Assembly (NCBI GenBank): GCA_016934715.1
Contig: JAFGSI010000028.1
Coordinates: 124,001-188,000 of the forward strand
DNA: 64,000 nucleotides
Reading direction: 5' to 3'
Origin: Anaerolineales bacterium
GTDB taxonomy: Bacteria > Chloroflexota > Anaerolineae > Anaerolineales > Villigracilaceae
The notes beneath the pieces were generated by a model. It did no database searches, was not told where the DNA came from, and saw only the letters and a program-made list of their open reading frames with translations. This document shows, piece after piece, positions 1 through 8,616 of this stretch; the first letter of the stretch is position 1, and the number at the start of each line of letters is the position of its first letter. The position numbers were made by a program, and so were the translations under genes.

Positions 1-1887
1 TTCACCAGCGCTCGGGCTGCGCAGTAGTTCGAGCGTCTGGCTGCCATAAAGCCATGTGCTGAAGTCCTTGCTCCATTCGGTGTAGTTCTTGGCTTTTTCT
101 GCTTCGCCTGGCAATTTGGAAAACTGGGCGCCTGGGACCGGTTGTGTTTCGAGATCGTTGGTGGCAAATTCAGCCTGAATGGCTGCATCCCACTCGACGG
201 GGATCGCCTGATCGAGGATGGGTGTCATGGCCAGAATCGTTCGGGTCTCATCGAGCAGGCTCTTTGTGTCCGTAAAATGGATCTTGGCTGCCCCGAGCAA
301 CATGGGTTGATAAAGGATCCCATCGCCCTTTCCGCGTATCGGGATGAAGTACTGAGTCACCGCGGTATCCAGGGCGGGTCGCTCTGTGGCCGAGAGGACA
401 GCCGGATCGGTGGATGCAACCGATCCGGGTTGCCTGTGCTCGGCAGATATTTGAGCCGGGAGCAAGAGCGCACTTTTGACGGGATCCATGAGTTGTTTGA
501 TCTGTCCACGTGTGAGCGGGCCGCGAAGATAGGATAGGCACCAACGGGTCTGAAATATGACCGGAGCGTCTTCGTGGACATTGTTCATGAGAAACACACG
601 GCTGTCCAATCCAGACAAAAGCTGTTCCATTTTCTTAGGATCGAATTGGCTTCCCGACGCAATTGCAGCTCCCTCCAATCCATCCATCACCCTTTGTTTA
701 TCGCGGTCGGTTTGAAGACGCCCAATAAACCACGTGCCCGTGTTGGCAAGGCCCTTATAATCAAGGTCGACAGGATTCTGGGTCGCCAGGACGATCCCAA
801 CACCAAAAGCGCGTGCCTGTTTTAATAGCGTGAGCAGAGGCAACTTTGAGGGTGGGTTGGCCACCGGTGGGAAAAAACCAAAAATTTCATCGATGTATAC
901 CAGAGCGCGCAGGCTGGTGGTTCCTGGTTGGGTTCGCATCCAGCCCAGGACCTGGTTCAACAACATCGCCATGAAGAACATGCGCTCATTGTCTGCCAGA
1001 TGGGCAATCGAGAATATCGCTATCCGTGGTTTACCTTGAGCGGTGTGCAGGATCTGGTCAATATCGAGAGGCACGCCTTCTATCCAGGCGTTGAAACTGG
1101 GGGATGCCAGCATATTATTCAACGCCAGGACCAGGGTGAAACGCTCTTTGGCCGGATAGAAAGTCTCAAGGTCCAGCACGCCAACCTTGGTGATGGGCGG
1201 GTCCTGGATTTTCGCGATGAGCTCGGTCAGGTCAAGGTCTTTTCCCTGACTCCAGAGTTTCCCGATAATGGTGGACATCAGGATGTGTTCTCGGCTTTGC
1301 AGGGGGTCGGCCTGAATGTTCAACAGGCCCAGGAGGCTGGTCACGAGGGTATTGATGCGTTCCTGCAGCATCTCGCCATCATTGAGGATCTCGCCTGGTG
1401 GGACCGCAAATGATTTCAAGATCGAGACCGGAATCCCAGAATTGCTGCCAGGGGTGTAGATCACGAATTCGGCCGAATCTTTTAACTTTTGAATACGCTC
1501 CCCGCTTTCGCCCCAATCCCTGAGCCCTTTACTCCACAACTTGGCCTGTTGGTCAGCGAACTCCTGTTCGGACAACCCTTTTCGGCGCGCCTCGTCCGGG
1601 TTGATCCACGGCAGGAAACTGGCAGCATCCAACTGGGGAAAGGTCAGCAGGAGGTTGGTAAGATCACCCTTCGGATCGATCAGGATAGCCGGAATCGCAT
1701 CGATTGCGGCTTCTTCAATCAGGTTGATACATAAACCTGTTTTGCCGCTCCCGGTCATGCCAACACACACTGCATGAGTTACCAGGTCTCTCGAATCATA
1801 CAGAATGAGTTCATCCTTGGCCTTCTTGGTAACCATATCGTAGTTGCGCCCCAGATAGAAAACACCTAGCTTTTCGAAGTCTTCCAT
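1..1887 (-). CDS. HerA-like P-loop ATPase (partial, 3' end outside window)
   Basis: The reading frame is open from an ATG at 1887 to the window edge (629 codons), so the C-terminus is missing. A Walker A motif, GMTGSGKTG, lies at residues 43-51. A Walker B strand, ALVYIDEI, lies near residue 330, followed by a segment containing ATQNP typical of HerA/FtsK-like ATPases that scan for DNA or conjugation partners. The start is preceded by AAGGAGA at a good distance, and a possible -10 TACAAT lies at 1929-1934. The family includes DNA-processing HerA helicases and poorly characterised DUF87/DUF853-type ATPases. No nuclease (NurA-like) partner is visible on the side that can be seen, so the substrate is unknown. 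ATPase identity is firm; the specific role is not. Confidence 0.8.
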   Translation of the reverse strand, partial: MEDFEKLGVFYLGRNYDMVTKKAKDELILYDSRDLVTHAVCVGMTGSGKTGLCINLIEEAAIDAIPAILIDPKGDLTNLLLTFPQLDAASFLPWINPDEARRKGLSEQEFADQQAKLWSKGLRDWGESGERIQKLKDSAEFVIYTPGSNSGIPVSILKSFAVPPGEILNDGEMLQERINTLVTSLLGLLNIQADPLQSREHILMSTIIGKLWSQGKDLDLTELIAKIQDPPITKVGVLDLETFYPAKERFTLVLALNNMLASPSFNAWIEGVPLDIDQILHTAQGKPRIAIFSIAHLADNERMFFMAMLLNQVLGWMRTQPGTTSLRALVYIDEIFGFFPPVANPPSKLPLLTLLKQARAFGVGIVLATQNPVDLDYKGLANTGTWFIGRLQTDRDKQRVMDGLEGAAIASGSQFDPKKMEQLLSGLDSRVFLMNNVHEDAPVIFQTRWCLSYLRGPLTRGQIKQLMDPVKSALLLPAQISAEHRQPGSVASTDPAVLSATERPALDTAVTQYFIPIRGKGDGILYQPMLLGAAKIHFTDTKSLLDETRTILAMTPILDQAIPVEWDAAIQAEFATNDLETQPVPGAQFSKLPGEAEKAKNYTEWSKDFSTWLYGSQTLELLRSPSAGE

Positions 1888-2022
1888 GATCAATCTCTCC
1901 TTGAATCTTTTACCCAGAACACAGGCTAATTGTAATATATTCCGGGTGAATTGGAGAAAATCGAACAGAACCGGATTTCATGAAATCCCTCTGAGTCCTC
2001 TCTGTGGACGATTGCGTACGCA

Positions 2023-2051
2023 AAGACAGGCGGTCAGCGACCGCCTGTCTT
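2023..2051 (-). terminator. Hairpin terminator after the DUF4332 gene
   Basis: A perfect 13-bp stem (AAGACAGGCGGTC with its complement) closes a 3-nt loop 22 nt beyond the stop codon of the minus-strand gene ending at 2073. The stem ends in AAGA/TCTT, so it has a short U run on either strand. Confidence 0.7.
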
Positions 2052-2072
2052 GTCAGCGAGGTATCTTCCCGG

Positions 2073-2477
2073 TCAATATGAGATTTTGCGAGGCAATTTC
2101 TTGGCTTGTGCAATCCAGTCTTCGACCTGGCCGAGCGTGGGTAGCTTGCGGACCTTCTTCTTCGCTTTGTTGACCTCGACCATCTTGCCATGCAGATTCG
2201 GTGCGTTCCTCTGTGCCAGCTCGACAACGGTATCAACACCAGCATCTTCCAACAGATCCGAATATTCCGAACCGACCCCCTTGATTCGATACAGGTCGAC
2301 ATGATTGACCCATTCAAGTATCAGGGCATCACTGATGCCTGACTGCCCGGCGATTGTTTTCCGACCGGCAGGCGTAGCACCTTTCTCGAGTAGATCCCCC
2401 ATCGATCTTACGCCGGCATTTGCCAGTTTCTTGGCAGAAACCTCGCCGATACCTTCAATATCCACTAGTTTTGTCAT
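2073..2477 (-). CDS. DUF4332 family helix-hairpin-helix protein
   Basis: The gene encodes 134 residues. Two helix-hairpin-helix-like segments are visible: IEGIGEVSAKKLANAGV near residues 8-24 and IKGVGSEYSDLLEDAGV near residues 65-81. Both resemble the (HhH)2 fold that binds DNA non-specifically, and this arrangement defines the DUF4332 family. There is no catalytic motif, signal peptide or membrane segment, so it is probably cytosolic. The start is supported by AAGGAG seven bases upstream of the ATG. It is monocistronic, with a hairpin terminator behind it and a DAK2-like gene upstream in the same direction. Family assignment is good; the biological role is not established. Confidence 0.75.
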   Translation of the reverse strand: MTKLVDIEGIGEVSAKKLANAGVRSMGDLLEKGATPAGRKTIAGQSGISDALILEWVNHVDLYRIKGVGSEYSDLLEDAGVDTVVELAQRNAPNLHGKMVEVNKAKKKVRKLPTLGQVEDWIAQAKKLPRKISY

Positions 2478-2544
2478 GGTTGTCTCCTTTGTCTGTCGAT
2501 TGGGTGCGAATACGGTGCTGTATTATTTCCCAGGGGCCTTGCAG

Positions 2545-3189
2545 CTACTTTCGACCAATCGCCTGCAAGAGCGTGTTAATGACCAATGCGCCGGATTGGG
2601 AACGATGTGACGAATCTCCCATTGCGCTGTCCGAAACCAGGGCGTTAACCAGCGCTTCCAAATTGCTGCCGCCTTGCGACTTCGTGTTAAGAAAAGACAT
2701 GCCTGCGTTCAAAAGGTCGCCGACATCGATCCCCGCATCGGCTGGTTGGTTTTGAGCGGTCTGCGGCGTTGCTTGTCCTCCGCCGAGAAGCGTGCCGAGC
2801 AGGTCGCCGATGCCGCTCTGAGTCTGAGACGCAGTCTCCTGGCCTCCTCCCATGAGCGTCTGGATCAGCTTCAGGGCATTATCCGGGGTGACTTGTTTCT
2901 GGTTCTGGAATTCTGTGGCTGCCTTGGACAGGCCCTTGGCATATACCTGGGAAGATCCGCTCTTGCCCTGGCGCAATAATTGACTGGCGTAGGCCAGTTG
3001 ATCGGCAGGGGCTGCGTTCTTCTTTTCTCGCATCGCCTGCGAGATCACATTGAACACCTCAACCATATTGTCGCCATGATCATGGTTGTAGGTATCTGCC
3101 GCATTTAATTCATTGCGGTGATCGACGAGGTTTCCTGCGACCGATTGAAAAAGGTTCGCGAGATTGAGTGTTTTCGTTTGCCTGGCCAT
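2545..3189 (-). CDS. DAK2/DhaL-like domain protein
   Basis: This 214-residue protein carries, in its first 45 residues, a segment ending HDHGDNM that resembles the ADP/Mg-binding DGDHGxNM signature of the DhaL (DAK2) helical barrel domain. In dihydroxyacetone kinases that domain holds the nucleotide. The rest is helical, with Gly/Gln-rich repeats around residues 110-150 (two GGGQ segments) that are probably flexible linkers. The ATG at 3189 is preceded by CAGGAGAT; a longer open frame upstream has no usable signal. No DhaK partner is next to it, so a kinase role is doubtful and a stand-alone helical protein is equally possible. Confidence 0.55.
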   Translation of the reverse strand: MARQTKTLNLANLFQSVAGNLVDHRNELNAADTYNHDHGDNMVEVFNVISQAMREKKNAAPADQLAYASQLLRQGKSGSSQVYAKGLSKAATEFQNQKQVTPDNALKLIQTLMGGGQETASQTQSGIGDLLGTLLGGGQATPQTAQNQPADAGIDVGDLLNAGMSFLNTKSQGGSNLEALVNALVSDSAMGDSSHRSQSGALVINTLLQAIGRK

Positions 3190-3514
3190 GCGTATCTCCT
3201 GGATGGACCAAAATCTGCAGATGAACCGGGTGGTGGAACAGATTGACCGGAAATCAGGGCCCCGGTTCGCGCGGGTGACTGTTTGAAGATGAGCGGCCCT
3301 GGGCTCCTGCTTTTGGGGGTTGTATCTCGCTGCTGAACAGATCCCTTTGTTTTGGATCTTGAAGGAACAACAGCCTGGGCGTTTTTCGGGCCCGGGCTGT
3401 TGTTCCTTTGTCAGTGCTTCCAGCAAATCCAAGGATGGTCGCTGGTCTCAAGCGCGGCCTGTAACCCGGCGAAGGTAGCGTACATTGCGTGACGGTAGCA
3501 CGATCCCAAAGGGG
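3190..3514. other. Intergenic region with a long hairpin
   Basis: No convincing gene is seen in these 325 bases. Apart from the hairpin at 3364-3406, reported separately, nothing recognisable was found. Confidence 0.6.
3364..3406 (-). terminator. Long hairpin, probable terminator of the DUF3597 gene
   Basis: The arms GGAACAACAGCCTGGGC and GCCCGGGCTGTTGTTCC pair over 17 bp with a single mismatch around a 9-nt loop. The hairpin lies about 110 nt beyond the stop codon of the minus-strand gene ending at 3515. The U run is weak, so it could also be an RNA-stabilising structure. Confidence 0.55.
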
Positions 3515-3946
3515 CTAATCCAGGAGTTCCCGCGGAATATTGCCGCCATTCGCGGCGAGTTTTTGCATCACGGTCTTGTGCAGCCAGACATTCATGCGGG
3601 CCGAATCGCCCATGTTCTCAGGTGGGCATCCGAGTTCAACCGCCAGTTCCTTGCGGGCTTCAAGGCTGCTGTCGATGCCCAGAAGAGTCAACAGGTCAAC
3701 GATCGAGACTTTCCAGTTGAGTTCCCTTCCACCCTTGGCGGCAAGGGCTTCGAGTTTGCCAACCACATCGACCATGGGAATGGCCCTGGCCGCAACGGGT
3801 TTTGGAGCGACGGAAGGCTTCACAGAGGGAATCCCTCTTGCGGTGGGAGTCTTGGCAGCCGGGATACCCTTGGACGTTGGGGCCTTTGCAGCCTCGGGTT
3901 CCTTCTTCATACCAAGCTTATCGAGAATCTTGCTGAAAATGCTCAT
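3515..3946 (-). CDS. DUF3597 domain protein
   Basis: The gene encodes 143 residues. The N-terminus (MSIFSKILDKLGM) is followed by a low-complexity Ala/Pro/Lys linker with repeated GIP units at residues 20-57. A compact helical domain from about residue 58 to the end contains WKVSIVDLLTLLGID and ENMGDSARMNVWLHK, which match the DUF3597 family (a LysM-adjacent helical domain in other bacteria). There is no signal peptide or membrane segment. The start has GAAGAGGAG upstream, and a TATAAT box lies at 3997-4002, so it probably has its own promoter. Function is unknown for the family. Confidence 0.75.
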   Translation of the reverse strand: MSIFSKILDKLGMKKEPEAAKAPTSKGIPAAKTPTARGIPSVKPSVAPKPVAARAIPMVDVVGKLEALAAKGGRELNWKVSIVDLLTLLGIDSSLEARKELAVELGCPPENMGDSARMNVWLHKTVMQKLAANGGNIPRELLD

Positions 3947-3996
3947 GTTAACTCCTCTTCCAATTTGGTGGACACGGTGTAGAAACTCTCTTTAGT

Positions 3997-4002
3997 ATTA
4001 TA
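3997..4002 (-). promoter_or_regulatory. -10 box of the DUF3597 gene
   Basis: A perfect TATAAT on the minus strand lies 50 nt upstream of the start codon. No good -35 hexamer is visible at 16-18 bp. Confidence 0.5.
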
Positions 4003-4112
4003 CGCCAAAATGAGCGATAGGATGTGGGTGATGCATGATTCATATAAAAATCTTACTTTTTTTCAGGTTGAGGCGATTGTCGACGATTACAGCAAATGCA
4101 CACGGATGAAAA

Positions 4113-5120
4113 TCAATCCGGGATATTGCTGAAAGGGAAGGGTGCATTCGGGTCAATGCCAAGGATGCGCGCCATTTGTTCACTGCTGCGATCCGTGAAA
4201 AACTCAGCCCAGAGGGGAAAGTGGTCCGACATTTGATAAGACATTTCTGAAGGATTTTTGTCTTTGAATACCGCACTGGTGAAATCGATCGTTCCGGCGC
4301 GACCGCTGGCGGTCAAATTCATTTCCCCCATGAACCACGCAATTTGGTCGTAGAATTTCGCTTTAGCGCCGTAGGTGGTCTTGTGATTTAATAGCTCGGA
4401 TGGCACCACCAACCCGGTTTTGATAAATGCCTGGAAAAGCGGGTTTTCCCCTCGATCGTCAATGTTGAAATCTCCCAAAACGATCAGGTTCGTTTCTTCC
4501 CCGACCGTTCTGGCCCTCTCCCGTATCTCGCTGGCGATGTACTCGGCCAGCGCGCTGAGTTCGGGAAGCCGCGTCTCGGGCGTTTCGCCGTATTTGATAT
4601 GTGCGGTCAGCAGCGTGAAATGCTCTGTTCCGGTTCGAAATCCAACCAGATAGGGAGTCCGGTCGAATTGTTGTGCTGGACTTCCGTCGGAGGTCGGCGG
4701 GATGACAATTTCACCTGTCAGCCCAGAAGGTTGCGCGCGGCGCTTGTCGTAGAGGAACGCCAATCTCTCGGCGTTCCCCTTCGGGCCTGCAGATACATCG
4801 CTGATGATCATCCCCCAGTTCGGACCCAGGTGTTTTTCGAGGAGCATGCGTATCCCGGACGTGTCCCTTCTTACCTCCTGGATGGCAACCACATCAAAGC
4901 AGCGAATGATTTCCGAGATATAGACCAGCGCGCGAAGATTGCGTTGGGAAGAATCAGGACTCTCGTTCCATTCAGTTCTCAGCCGTCCAAAGTTTCTTAT
5001 GTTCCAGGTCCCAATCAAAAGATTGTGGTTCAAGGTTTTCGCAGGAAGTTGAGACTCGTTGATTCTGCGGCGAAGCCGGATGACGTCCTCGACGATCAGG
5101 CGCTGGTAATTGGAGTCCAT
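4113..5120 (-). CDS. Endonuclease/exonuclease/phosphatase family protein
   Basis: This 335-residue protein has the order of motifs of the Mg-dependent EEP fold: GTWNIRNFG (Asn40), VAIQEVR (metal ligand Glu82), a TAH histidine near residue 174, LGDFNIDD (Asp217) and SDHFPLW (Asp299-His300). All catalytic residues of a DNase I-like phosphodiesterase are present. It lacks a signal peptide, so a cytosolic nuclease or phosphatase is likely. AAAGGA precedes the ATG at about nine bases. The gene stands alone. The substrate (DNA, RNA or phospho-compound) cannot be read from the sequence. Confidence 0.85.
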   Translation of the reverse strand: MDSNYQRLIVEDVIRLRRRINESQLPAKTLNHNLLIGTWNIRNFGRLRTEWNESPDSSQRNLRALVYISEIIRCFDVVAIQEVRRDTSGIRMLLEKHLGPNWGMIISDVSAGPKGNAERLAFLYDKRRAQPSGLTGEIVIPPTSDGSPAQQFDRTPYLVGFRTGTEHFTLLTAHIKYGETPETRLPELSALAEYIASEIRERARTVGEETNLIVLGDFNIDDRGENPLFQAFIKTGLVVPSELLNHKTTYGAKAKFYDQIAWFMGEMNLTASGRAGTIDFTSAVFKDKNPSEMSYQMSDHFPLWAEFFTDRSSEQMARILGIDPNAPFPFSNIPD

Positions 5121-5363
5121 GGCTTATAATCCTTTGGAGATCGCTGGTGGACGGAAAAGGGGTCTCTCTCTATTTACTACGGCAACGAACATCCCGGGCG
5201 GGCATTGGCACATCCTGGTTGTGCGGATGAGAGGTGGAAAACCCTGGTTGGCCAAGGGTCCGTTCCCAGGACCTCTTTCGCATACCCTCCCGATTGCGTT
5301 TGGCGAGCAGGCCTTCCGGGCAGGCAGTCCAATACGGCGCATTCCCGGCAGGCTGCCCGGGGT

Positions 5364-5730
5364 TCAGGACAGACCTTTGCCGAAAAGGATCAACGAGAGA
5401 GCGGCACCCTGGAGGGCGAAGAACAGGGACCCGGCGGCCGAATCTTCGCTGACCGGGCTGAATTGGTCGATGTCGGCGGCGATGGAGTCCCCGGCGGCGA
5501 TCATCATGGTCAGGCCTCCAGGGAAGATGCCGGTCGCCAGCAGGACCAACCGCGGGGATTGGACGTTTGATGATCCGGGCGGCGTGCTCTGAACGGATGT
5601 GCCGGACTGGCGTCTCAGCCTCCGGCCAGGAGAGGTTCGCTGTGTGGCACAGAGCCCAGAGGATCTCGTCGGGATTGGATCCTCGGCTCAGGTGGGCCAG
5701 AATTTCCTCGTACAATGCTTCCCTGTCCAT
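5364..5730 (-). pseudogene. Frameshifted small membrane protein
   Basis: The first 57 or so codons from the ATG at 5730 encode a helical, acidic domain (start MDREALYEEILAHL). They then run into an Arg/Pro-rich frame that looks like an out-of-frame shadow. The +1 frame continues with two hydrophobic stretches (LVLLATGIFPGGLTMMIAAG and SLFFALQGAALSLILFGKG) and stops at 5364. Removing one base from the GGGG run at 5554-5557 (CCCC on the coding strand) joins the two into one protein of about 122 residues ending in two membrane helices. This is either a recent inactivating insertion or a sequencing/assembly error in a homopolymer. The product is not recognised. Confidence 0.6.
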
Positions 5731-5738
5731 GATTCCCA

Positions 5739-5744
5739 ATTATA
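5739..5744 (-). promoter_or_regulatory. -10 box placed for a leaderless transcript
   Basis: TATAAT on the minus strand ends 8 nt before the ATG at 5730. Transcription would begin at or within a base or two of the start codon. No Shine-Dalgarno sequence is present and the -35 region is weak. Confidence 0.55.
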
Positions 5745-5804
5745 GCGGGGTTGGCGGTTTTGATGTACACTTCACTGGAATTCGTGTTCGGGAAAGGAGC
5801 AGCG

Positions 5805-6524
5805 ATGACCGAACTTCTTTACCAGACGGACAGTTATTTGCAGGAGTTCGAAGCGACCCTTCTGGCCGTTGACCCGGAGAACCGCGCCGTGGTCTTCGAC
5901 CGGACAGCCTTCTACCCAGGCGGAGGGGGCCAGCCCTGCGATCTGGGCTCCCTGACCGTTGGCGGCACAGCCTTCCCGATTGAGAAGGTCAAGAGGCAGA
6001 GCGAGGATGTGCTTCACTTCCTCGGCGGGCTGGTTTCGCTGCCGGAGTCCGGAGCGACCGCTCACGCGACCCTGAACTGGGAGCGCCGCTATCAATTGAT
6101 GCGCACCCATACGGCCATGCATATCCTGTGTGGGGTGGTCTTTCGCGATTACGGAGCTCTGGTCACCGGCGGGGACATGGAGCCGCTCCGGGGGCGCATG
6201 GATTTCGAGTTCGAACACCTGCAGAAGGAGCTGGTTCGGGACATCGAGGCGGCCATTAATGCCGAGATTGCCGCCGGCCATGAGGTCCGGACCGCCATCC
6301 TGCCGCGGGAAGAGGCCTTCCGGATCCCAGACCTGATCCGCACCAAGATCAACCTCTTGCCGGAGAGCATCTCCCTGGTCCGGACGGTTGAGATCGTCGG
6401 TCTTGACTTGCAGGCTGATGGCGGGACCCATGTCCATAATACGGTTGAGGTCGGGCAGGTACGCGTGGTAGACTATAAGAGCAAAGGTGCGATCAACAAG
6501 CGGATCTACATCGAGGTGGTGTGA
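5805..6524 (+). CDS. alaX: Alanyl-tRNA editing protein, AlaX family
   Basis: The 239-residue protein matches the free-standing editing domain of alanyl-tRNA synthetase, which hydrolyses mischarged Ser-tRNA(Ala) or Gly-tRNA(Ala). The N-terminal barrel contains RTAFYPGGGGQP (residues 33-44). The zinc site includes HTAMH (His102, His106) and GGTHVHNT (His209). The cysteine often found before GGTH is Asp here. The ATG at 5805 has AAAGGAG just upstream; an earlier in-frame start at 5751 has no such signal and is unlikely. The next gene begins within 3 nt of the stop, so the two are probably cotranscribed. Confidence 0.88.
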   Translation: MTELLYQTDSYLQEFEATLLAVDPENRAVVFDRTAFYPGGGGQPCDLGSLTVGGTAFPIEKVKRQSEDVLHFLGGLVSLPESGATAHATLNWERRYQLMRTHTAMHILCGVVFRDYGALVTGGDMEPLRGRMDFEFEHLQKELVRDIEAAINAEIAAGHEVRTAILPREEAFRIPDLIRTKINLLPESISLVRTVEIVGLDLQADGGTHVHNTVEVGQVRVVDYKSKGAINKRIYIEVV

Positions 6525-6526
6525 AG

Positions 6527-7495
6527 ATGAAAAAGAAAACTCTCGGAAGGACCGGTTTGCAGGTTTCCTCGCTCTGCTTGGGTACGATGCAGTTCGGCTG
6601 GACGGCGGACGAAGCGATGTCGTCGCGCATCCTGTCGGCGGCGGTCGAGGCGGGGATCAATTTTATCGACACGGCTGACATCTACTCTCGCTGGGCCGAC
6701 GCTAACCCGGGTGGCGTGGCCGAGCAGATCGTTGGCCGCTGGTTGCACCAGGGCGGCATCAAGCGGGAGGATCTGGTCATTGCCAGCAAGGTGCGCGGCA
6801 ACATGGGCGGCGGACCTGAAGACGAGGGGCTGTCGAAGAAGCACATCCTGAAATCGGTCGAGAATTCGCTGCGCCGCCTGCAGACCGACTACCTGGACTT
6901 GTACCAGGCGCACTGGCCCGACGACTCCACCCCGATTGAGGAGACCCTGGCGGCCTTTGATGAACTGGTCAAGCAGGGCAAGGTGCTCCACATCGGAGCC
7001 TCAAACTATGCCGCCTGGCAGTTGATGCAGGCCCTGTGGGCGGCTGACCGGACCGGGCTGGCCCGCTTCGAATGCCTCCAACCGCATTACAATCTGCTCC
7101 ACCGCGAAGAGTTCGAGCGCGAGCTGGCGGCTGTCTGCCGGACCTACCAGATCGCGGTCATCCCCTACAGCCCGCTGGCCGGCGGTTTCCTGACCGGAAA
7201 GTACCGCCGCAACCTGCTCCCCAACAGTGCCCGGGCTGACAGTGCCAGACGCTACTTCACTGAGCGCAATTGGGACCTGCTCGATCGGATGGATACCCTG
7301 GCGCGCGAAAAGAACGCCACAGTTTCGCAGGTCGCCCTGGCCTGGTTGCTTGCCAATCCGCTCATAACCAGCCCGATCATCGGGGCGAACTCGCTCGAGC
7401 AGCTCGACGACAACCTGGGCGCTGTGGCCGTGCGCCTGACGGCGGCCGAAACGACCTCCCTGGATGAAGCGACCACCTGGAAGGAAAAAGAGTAG
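6527..7495 (+). CDS. Aldo/keto reductase
   Basis: The 322-residue product is an NADPH-dependent oxidoreductase with the (beta/alpha)8 AKR fold. The catalytic tetrad can be read in order: Asp and Tyr in FIDTADIYSRW, Lys in VIASKVRGN and His in LYQAHWPDD. The late cofactor-binding segment is SPIIGANSLEQL. It resembles the YajO/Tas-like general reductases of uncertain carbonyl substrate. A GTG at 6521 overlaps the alaX stop codon, but the ATG at 6527 is better placed behind AGGTGG. It is the second gene of a plus-strand run with alaX. Confidence 0.88.
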   Translation: MKKKTLGRTGLQVSSLCLGTMQFGWTADEAMSSRILSAAVEAGINFIDTADIYSRWADANPGGVAEQIVGRWLHQGGIKREDLVIASKVRGNMGGGPEDEGLSKKHILKSVENSLRRLQTDYLDLYQAHWPDDSTPIEETLAAFDELVKQGKVLHIGASNYAAWQLMQALWAADRTGLARFECLQPHYNLLHREEFERELAAVCRTYQIAVIPYSPLAGGFLTGKYRRNLLPNSARADSARRYFTERNWDLLDRMDTLAREKNATVSQVALAWLLANPLITSPIIGANSLEQLDDNLGAVAVRLTAAETTSLDEATTWKEKE

Positions 7496-7594
7496 AGTTC
7501 TCCTGTGCTGGACAAGGATGGGTGCGGAGGTCTTGTGACAACCTGCATGCCTACCCTGGATTGAGATTTCAGGCAAGGAGTACCGCTCCCACAG

Positions 7595-8470
7595 ATGAAG
7601 ACGCGCCTGAAAGCCGACCTTGCCCTCCTGCTGGCGGCCATTGTCTGGGGGATGGCCTTCGTCGCCCAGCGCAGTGCTGCCCTGCTGCAGGGTGGCTTTG
7701 CTTTCAATGGGCTGCGCTTCCTGCTGGGGGCGCTGGTCCTGCTGCCATTTTCCGGATTGCGCTGGCGATCCGGGTGGAAGGAATTCCGCTTGGCGGTCCT
7801 GGCCGGGATGCTCCTGTTCATCGCCAGCGCCTTCCAGCAGTACGGGGTCCACTATACGACCGCGGGCAATGCCGGTTTCCTGACCAGCCTGTACGTGGTC
7901 CTGGTGCCGGTCTTGTTGGTTTTGGGCTGGCGCGAGCGGCCGGGCTGGATCTCTTGGGTGGCAGTGGTGCTGGCCGTGGCCGGGGCCTTCCTGCTCAGCA
8001 CAGGGGGCAGGTTCGAGGTCCGGGTGGGGGATGGGCTTGAGCTGAGCGGGGCAGTCTTTTGGGCTCTGCATGTCATTGTGGTCGGGCGCTACGCCAGCCG
8101 GATCGACTCGCTGACCTTTGCTGCCAGCCAGTTCGGCGTCTGTGCCCTCCTGAATCTCATTGTCAGCCTCCTGGCCGAGCAGGCCGGGCCGGGTGATCTT
8201 TTTGCCATGCGCTGGGCGATCCTGTATACAGGCATCTTCTCGATCGGCCTGGGCTTCACCCTCCAGGTGATGGCCCAGAAGCACACCCCTTCGACGGATG
8301 CAGCCTTGATCATGAGCCTGGAGTCGGTTGTGGCCGTGATTTCGGGCTGGCTGCTTCTGGGGGAGGAACTGCGGCCTATCCAGATCCTTGGATGCGGGTT
8401 TATACTCATGGGAGTGTTGATGACCCAGTTGGGCACTGGGGCCCTTGTGGCAGGAAAGGAGCATGAATGA
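7595..8470 (+). CDS. DMT-superfamily transporter, two EamA domains
   Basis: The 291-residue protein has about ten hydrophobic helices arranged as two EamA repeats. The first repeat starts LALLLAAIVWGMAFVAQ and the second begins near residue 145. The late SLESVVAVISGWLLLGE motif is typical of drug/metabolite exporters. An AAGGAG lies 14 nt before the ATG, which is rather far. The stop codon overlaps the start of a small membrane protein gene. The transported compound is unknown. Confidence 0.85.
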   Translation: MKTRLKADLALLLAAIVWGMAFVAQRSAALLQGGFAFNGLRFLLGALVLLPFSGLRWRSGWKEFRLAVLAGMLLFIASAFQQYGVHYTTAGNAGFLTSLYVVLVPVLLVLGWRERPGWISWVAVVLAVAGAFLLSTGGRFEVRVGDGLELSGAVFWALHVIVVGRYASRIDSLTFAASQFGVCALLNLIVSLLAEQAGPGDLFAMRWAILYTGIFSIGLGFTLQVMAQKHTPSTDAALIMSLESVVAVISGWLLLGEELRPIQILGCGFILMGVLMTQLGTGALVAGKEHE

Positions 8471-8616
8471 GAATCGGAGTCGTGGAACTGATCATCATTG
8501 TCGGCGTATGCGGTTGCATGTTGACCCTGGCCGCGGGGGCCGCATTCCTGGTGTTTATCCTGCAGCGGAAACACAACCAGTCACCCGCCGCGAAGGATGG
8601 GCAATATGACAGCTAA
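8467..8616 (+). CDS. Small single-pass membrane protein, 49 residues
   Basis: This short gene starts at an ATG that overlaps the stop of the EamA transporter gene (ATGA-type overlap). Its own end overlaps the start of the lipid kinase gene. It encodes one membrane helix at residues 5-32 (VVELIIIVGVCGCMLTLAAG and onward) followed by a basic, hydrophilic tail. The tight coupling on both sides argues that it is translated. No family is recognised. It may be a partner of the transporter or of the kinase, but nothing in the sequence proves this. Confidence 0.6.
   Translation: MRIGVVELIIIVGVCGCMLTLAAGAAFLVFILQRKHNQSPAAKDGQYDS

Noticed and set aside
5170-5739. 189-codon minus-strand frame taken as one intact protein
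   Set aside because: After about 57 codons it becomes Arg/Pro-rich, while the adjacent frame encodes believable membrane helices, so a frameshift is the better reading.
7001-8464. 487-codon open frame on the minus strand opposite the aldo/keto reductase and EamA genes
   Set aside because: The product is rich in Gln, His, Arg and Pro and resembles no family. It is an antisense shadow of two well-supported genes, favoured by high GC.
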